Source: Pseudomonadaceae bacterium
Lineage (GTDB): Bacteria; Pseudomonadota; Gammaproteobacteria; Pseudomonadales; Pseudomonadaceae
Assembly (NCBI GenBank): GCA_030602315.1
Contig: JAUVZY010000008.1
Span: 1-64,000 of the forward strand
Length of the DNA: 64,000 bases
Reading direction: 5' to 3'
In this document: piece by piece, positions 62,385 through 64,000 of the stretch
How the letters are laid out: each line of letters begins with the position of its first letter
How positions within the stretch are numbered: position 1 is the stretch's first letter
Made by a program: the position numbers and the translations under genes
The notes under the pieces: generated by a model
Databases searched by the model: none
Told to the model about the DNA's origin: nothing
Seen by the model: the letters and a program-made list of their open reading frames with translations, nothing else

Positions 62385-63995
62385 TCAGCGAGCCGCGCGG
62401 ATCTCTCGCTGGACATCCTCGAAGCGACGCGCCCAAGGCTTGGAAGCCTTGAGTGCCACCGGCAGGCGCTCTACAGCCCGCACAGCCTCGTTGCGCGAAG
62501 CGAATCTGCCGAAGGTCACCACATGCAGCGGCTTGCCCTCATGCAGCTTGGTGAAGTAGCGATAGCCTTCGCCATGCTTGCGCACCAAATCTTTCGCCAC
62601 TTGCTCCGAACGCGTGCCCAGCACCTGCAAAAGGAAGCTACCTGCCGGCTGCGCCAGATACCAATCGGACGGCTGCGCCGGAGACGAAACCGTAGCACGG
62701 GCAGGCTGAGGCGCCGGCGTAGCCGCCGACGCAGTCGGGGCGGGGACGGGGGCGGGGGCGGGGGCCGGGCGAACGACCGCAGGCGCCGTATTTGGCGCTC
62801 GTACAGGCGGCTCCGAAGCAGCCACCGCAGCAGCACCGACCGGCTGCACCACCTCGACCGGGCGCACCGGGCCGGCCTCAGAAGGCGCCGACACACGAAC
62901 CTCGGGCAGCGCCTCGAGCTCATCGAGATCTGCCTCCCCCCCAGCACCCGAAGCCAGCGGCTCACGCATCACGGGCTGCGACTCGCCCACCAACGGCAAC
63001 GGCAGTGGCTGGGTCTTGCCGGCAAATTCGATCGGGGCACGCACTTCCTCCCGCCCAGACGCGTCGTCGGCAGGCAAAGCAGCGCTGTCGAGCGCGGGCG
63101 CTTTGCTACCGCCAGCGTTCTGACCGGCAAAGAAGGAGACGGCCACCCACACGGCAACGCCGACTGCGGCAGCAGCCACCAGATAACGCAACGGCAACGC
63201 GAACGACCTCGGGGCCGGCGGCACCCGCAGAGTCAGCGCCTCCGCCTCTTCGCCCGCCAGCGCCATCAATCGCGCACGCGCCAATTGGTTGATGCGCCCA
63301 GGCCAGCCTTCCGACTCGCGATGAATCTGCTCCAGCGCCACCTCATCGAACAAATCGATTCCACCCCCGGCGGACTCAAGGCGCTGCGAAAGATAGGCAA
63401 CGGTTTCGTCGAAGCCGTAAGGCTGAAGATGGATGACGTGCACTGCTTCATCGGCGATGCGCAACTGCGCAAGGCGCTCGGCAGCGACCGGCGCGCCAAA
63501 CAGAAACACATGAACGCGCCCCTGGGCGTCGCCCGTCGACAGCGCAAGCAGCACACGCAGCGCCTCGACTGACAGGTGCTCAGCGTCATCTACCAGCAGA
63601 TATATCTCCTGGCTGCTCAGGCTAGCCTCAGCAACACGAGCCATCACCGCCGCCTCACTCGCTTGCGCGAGCCCCAACTGGGTGGCGATGCGTTCGAGCA
63701 AATCCTCAGGCGCAGCACAGCTTCGCGCCGAGAGCGAAACGCACTGCGTGGCCTGCTTGCTACTGCTAGCCATCAGCGCCTGACGAAGCAGCGATTTACC
63801 ACTACCGGCCGGCCCGACCACCAGCAGCATCAATTGGCTGTAACGCGCCAAATGATGTAGCTGCGCAAGTACCGACTTGCGCTGCGCCGGATAGAACCGG
63901 AAGGTCGAAGCCTGGTCAGAGAACGGATCATGGAGCAACCCGAGGTGCTCCAGCCAAGAACTACCAGCGAAGAGATCGCCTGATAAATCACTCAT
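62385..63995 (-). CDS. AAA ATPase with membrane segment and C-terminal SPOR domain (DamX-like)
   Basis: 536-residue protein. An N-terminal AAA module has Walker A GPAGSGKS (61-68) and a YLLVDDAEH Walker B near 135. One membrane segment spans about residues 272-292 (YLVAAAAVGVAVWVAVSFFA), then comes a long Pro/Ala/Val-rich periplasmic linker (about 295-440). The C-terminal SPOR domain (about 445-536) should bind denuded peptidoglycan at the division site. The ExeA/DamX-like layout after aroB in Pseudomonas fits a cell-division role. The aroB gene itself would lie just past the window end. Confidence 0.85.
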   Translation of the reverse strand: MSDLSGDLFAGSSWLEHLGLLHDPFSDQASTFRFYPAQRKSVLAQLHHLARYSQLMLLVVGPAGSGKSLLRQALMASSSKQATQCVSLSARSCAAPEDLLERIATQLGLAQASEAAVMARVAEASLSSQEIYLLVDDAEHLSVEALRVLLALSTGDAQGRVHVFLFGAPVAAERLAQLRIADEAVHVIHLQPYGFDETVAYLSQRLESAGGGIDLFDEVALEQIHRESEGWPGRINQLARARLMALAGEEAEALTLRVPPAPRSFALPLRYLVAAAAVGVAVWVAVSFFAGQNAGGSKAPALDSAALPADDASGREEVRAPIEFAGKTQPLPLPLVGESQPVMREPLASGAGGEADLDELEALPEVRVSAPSEAGPVRPVEVVQPVGAAAVAASEPPVRAPNTAPAVVRPAPAPAPVPAPTASAATPAPQPARATVSSPAQPSDWYLAQPAGSFLLQVLGTRSEQVAKDLVRKHGEGYRYFTKLHEGKPLHVVTFGRFASRNEAVRAVERLPVALKASKPWARRFEDVQREIRAAR

Positions 63996-64000
63996 GCGCA

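Noticed and set aside
62712-62770. CRISPR-like or tandem repeat array
   Set aside because: The G-rich repeats are short and encode a Pro/Ala linker inside a protein; there is no repeat-spacer pattern.

Overview
The window is high-GC bacterial chromosome from a gammaproteobacterium, almost certainly a Pseudomonas-like species. The reasons are recognisable proteins and gene orders shared with Pseudomonas: ispH-fkpB-lspA-ileS-ribF-murJ, rpsT, proB-obgE-rpmA-rplU, ispB, radA next to a PA4608-type PilZ protein, and hemE next to gltD-gltB next to an AAA/SPOR protein. There is no IS element, phage, integrase or CRISPR array. Coding density is very high and no gene-free stretch exceeds 300 bases.

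Region 1 (1-13.9 kb) is housekeeping. It covers isoprenoid and quinone precursors (ispH, ispB), lipoprotein processing (lspA), translation (ileS, rpsT, rpmA, rplU, the ribosome-assembly GTPase obgE), flavin cofactors (ribF), lipid II flipping (murJ), proline synthesis (proB), and a small gene behind a Fur-box-like palindrome. Region 2 (13.3-27.9 kb) holds a peptidyl-prolyl isomerase, a tightly coupled operon around an iron-sulfur (6-4)-type photolyase, a Lon-like protease, mscL, radA, a c-di-GMP PilZ adaptor, glyA, ettA, an elongator tRNA-Met gene with a near-consensus promoter, and an MFS transporter. Region 3 (28-36.5 kb) has uvrA (TTG start), small conserved proteins, gluconokinase, an SLC13/TrkA-C transporter, an O-acetylhomoserine sulfhydrylase and thioredoxin 2.

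Region 4 (36.6-54.6 kb) is the accessory highlight: one 18-kb, 19- to 20-gene, all-plus-strand aryl polyene (xanthomonadin/flexirubin-like pigment) operon. Gene order follows the known ape layout: chain-length factor, acyltransferase, two ACPs, membrane protein, aryl-acid ligase fused to a dehydratase, glycosyltransferase, lipid A-type acyltransferase, aromatic ammonia-lyase, thioesterase, LolA-like protein, MMPL exporter, DUF3261 lipoprotein, ketosynthase, dehydratase, ketoreductase, ketosynthase. Two uncommon members sit inside it: a CPA2-type cation/proton antiporter and a flavin-dependent halogenase-like enzyme with the WxWxIP motif and the candidate catalytic lysine. Nearly every junction is an overlapping stop/start. 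Together the genes predict a membrane-anchored, possibly halogenated aryl polyene made from an aromatic amino acid starter and exported to the outer membrane.

Region 5 (54.7-64 kb) returns to core genes: a small conserved protein, hemE, gltD, gltB and an AAA ATPase with a SPOR domain, all but the first on the minus strand. Gene symbols for the ape genes are from memory of the Xenorhabdus nomenclature and should be read as role labels.
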